Shown here: positions 12,705 through 13,598 of the stretch, one piece after another | Position numbering within the stretch: position 1 is the first letter of the stretch | How the letters are laid out: every line of letters begins with the position of its first letter | NCBI GenBank assembly: GCA_938008865.1 | Contig: CALLJA010000023.1 | Location: 1-13,598, forward strand | DNA from: an uncultured Anaerolineales bacterium | Lineage (GTDB): Bacteria; Chloroflexota; Anaerolineae; Anaerolineales; Villigracilaceae | Length of the DNA: 13,598 nt | Direction: 5' to 3' | Notes under the pieces: generated by a model | What the model was told of the DNA's origin: nothing | Seen by the model: the letters and a program-made list of their open reading frames with translations, nothing else | Database searches by the model: none | Position numbers and translations under genes: made by a program

Positions 12705-12778
12705 ATACCCACGGTTGAAAATTGTGCTTTCCGTCTTCTAAAAAAACGCAATTTTCAACCGAGTGCGGTATACCCACG
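12705..12778. repeat. Small inverted-repeat unit between 9-bp direct repeats
   Basis: A perfect 13-bp inverted repeat, CGGTTGAAAATTG (12712-12724) and CAATTTTCAACCG (12749-12761), has a 24-nt spacer. It lies inside a 9-bp direct repeat, ATACCCACG, at 12705-12713 and 12770-12778. This could be a tiny miniature element with a target duplication or a regulatory hairpin upstream of wecC. The inverted and direct repeats are not placed symmetrically, so insertion is only one reading. Confidence 0.55.
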
Positions 12779-12936
12779 CTCCTGAATCGCGTTTTCACAT
12801 TTTGAGGATTTGAACCGTTGAGGCACGGAGATCACAGAGTTTTTTAGGCGGGAGAGAAGCCCGCGCCTACAACTCTCCCTGTACCAATTTCGTATGTAAA
12901 GACGGAATGCCTGTTGTATAATGAAACGGAGGAACC
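12779..12936. other. Noncoding stretch upstream of the NfeD gene
   Basis: No gene is seen in this part of the 279-bp wecC/NfeD divergent gap. It holds a GAGGCACGGAGATCACAGAG string and a GC hairpin, TAGGCGGG (12845-12852) with CCCGCGCCTA (12860-12869), with a 2-nt bulge. No U-tract follows the hairpin on either strand. Both look like intergenic repeat remnants. The NfeD promoter is at the right end. Confidence 0.45.
12917..12922 (+). promoter_or_regulatory. -10 box of the NfeD gene
   Basis: A perfect TATAAT 14 nt before ATG at 12937. The expected start near 12929 would put GGAGG (12929-12933) at the very 5' end of the mRNA, giving an unusually short leader. The region at -35 (ATGTAA) is weak. 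Confidence 0.5.
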
Positions 12937-13539
12937 ATGGATTTCTTACTGGACCCTAACGTTGCTTACTTGTTCCTGATGGCGGGAGTTTTGCTGACCC
13001 TGCTGGCCATTGTCACCCCAGGCACGGGGATGCTCGAAGTGGGAGCCTTCTTCTGCCTGGCGCTGGCGGGCTATGCCGTCTATAACTTGTCCTTCAACCT
13101 GTGGGCATTGATCGTGATGGCGGTCAGCATCGTGCCCTTCCTGTTCTCGGTACGACAGCCGAAGCGCGAACTCTGGCTGGGGCTCTCTATGTTGGGGCTG
13201 GTGGTGGGCTCGGTGTTCCTGTTCTCGCGTGAGAACGGCCTGCCCGCCGTCAACCTGTTCGTGGCGCTGACCGTCTCGGGCCTGATCGTGGCCTTCCTGT
13301 GGGTCGCGGTGGGTAAATCGATCCGCGCCATGTTGGAACGGCCCGCGCACGACCTCGGGATGTTAATCGGGCAGATGGGGGAGGCCCGCACCCAGGTCGG
13401 GTCGGAGGGCAGCGTGCAGGTCAACGGTGAGTTGTGGTCGGCGCGCAGCAACCATCCCATCCCGGTCGGCCGTCCCATCCGTGTGGTGAACCGCGAGGGA
13501 TTCATCCTCGTTGTCGAAGAAGTCACGCATCAAAACTAA
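12937..13539 (+). CDS. NfeD-family membrane protein (short form)
   Basis: A 200-residue membrane protein. It has four to five hydrophobic segments (about 9-27, 32-49, 53-71, 80-96, 105-126). A C-terminal soluble OB-fold-like domain (about 140-196) reads LIGQMGEARTQVGSEGSVQVNG, then ELWSARS, IPVGRPIRVV and GFILVVEE. The 'G.V.V.GE.W.A.S...I..G..V.V' pattern is the NfeD signature. The long NfeD type has an N-terminal serine protease domain, which is absent here. NfeD proteins act with stomatin/flotillin-type SPFH partners, usually encoded next door. The next gene starts 15 nt downstream and may be that partner. The ribosome binding site GGAGG has short spacing to ATG. Confidence 0.9.
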   Translation: MDFLLDPNVAYLFLMAGVLLTLLAIVTPGTGMLEVGAFFCLALAGYAVYNLSFNLWALIVMAVSIVPFLFSVRQPKRELWLGLSMLGLVVGSVFLFSRENGLPAVNLFVALTVSGLIVAFLWVAVGKSIRAMLERPAHDLGMLIGQMGEARTQVGSEGSVQVNGELWSARSNHPIPVGRPIRVVNREGFILVVEEVTHQN

Positions 13540-13554
13540 AAAGGAGAGAACGCA

Positions 13555-13598
13555 ATGAATGCTCTTGGAGCAGGCAGTTTGGTATTTTGTCTGATCGG
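13555..13598 (+). CDS. Start of next gene, cut by window edge
   Basis: An ATG 15 nt after the NfeD stop, with AAGGAG 8 nt upstream, opens MNALGAGSLVFCLI, a hydrophobic start consistent with a membrane-anchored protein. By position it could be the flotillin/slipin partner of the NfeD protein, but only 14 codons are visible, so this is a guess from context. It shares an operon with the NfeD gene. Confidence 0.7.
   Translation, partial: MNALGAGSLVFCLI

Noticed and set aside
12658..12798. N-terminal extension of WecC to an upstream ATG
   Set aside because: It would run through the promoter and inverted repeat, and the family N-terminus matches GTG 12657 with AAGGAG.
12845..12869. GC hairpin before the NfeD gene as a terminator
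   Set aside because: No U-tract follows on either strand and no upstream gene reads toward it from the left.

Overview
This 13.6 kb window is GC-rich chromosomal DNA, densely packed with genes and mostly transcribed from the minus strand. It most likely comes from a Chloroflexota bacterium, probably Anaerolineae. That is an inference from the style of the genes: a zinc ribbon-TM-LysM protein with Thr/Pro linkers, a secreted protein with two copies of an FG.P/QYF repeat, an orphan PyrK-like protein, and short hyphenated palindromes between genes. No rRNA, tRNA, CRISPR array, IS element or phage gene was seen.

Layout. Positions 1-2481 (minus) hold a partial hypothetical gene, two unrelated class I SAM methyltransferases and a DinB-like protein with its own terminator. 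A divergent plus-strand lipoprotein follows (2595-3488). From 3543 to 8425 the minus strand carries, in transcription order, an SPFH/prohibitin-like membrane protein, selenophosphate synthetase (selD), a CNNM/CorC-type CBS membrane protein and a zinc ribbon/LysM protein. A plus-strand PyrK-like Fe-S protein (8506-9177) starts back-to-back with the SPFH gene. It converges through a bidirectional terminator on a secreted two-repeat protein (9244-10191, minus). The minus-strand pair wecC-wecB (12657-10237) supplies UDP-ManNAcA for a surface polysaccharide. The right edge (plus) has a short NfeD-family protein and the first 14 codons of the next gene.

The main discovery is selD. The gene does not begin at the apparent GTG at 7297. 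It reads upstream through an in-frame TGA at 7333-7331, which falls at the catalytic Cys/Sec position in the context IRLTSLSACAG-U-ASKLG, to a TTG start at 7396 with a GGAG ribosome binding site. So selD is itself a selenoprotein and the organism should have a selenocysteine decoding system (selA/selB/selC, outside this window). A bulged hairpin with a GGAC loop just after the TGA is a candidate bacterial SECIS element. The selD ribosome binding site lies in a perfect 7-bp hairpin that overlaps, and is mutually exclusive with, a larger 11-bp hairpin after the SPFH stop codon. This looks like a translational switch or coupling device.

A second theme is leaderless or nearly leaderless transcription. 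Three genes (LysM protein, PyrK-like protein, secreted repeat protein) have a good -10 box ending 6-10 nt before the start codon and no ribosome binding site. Genes inside operons carry normal AGGAG-type sites.
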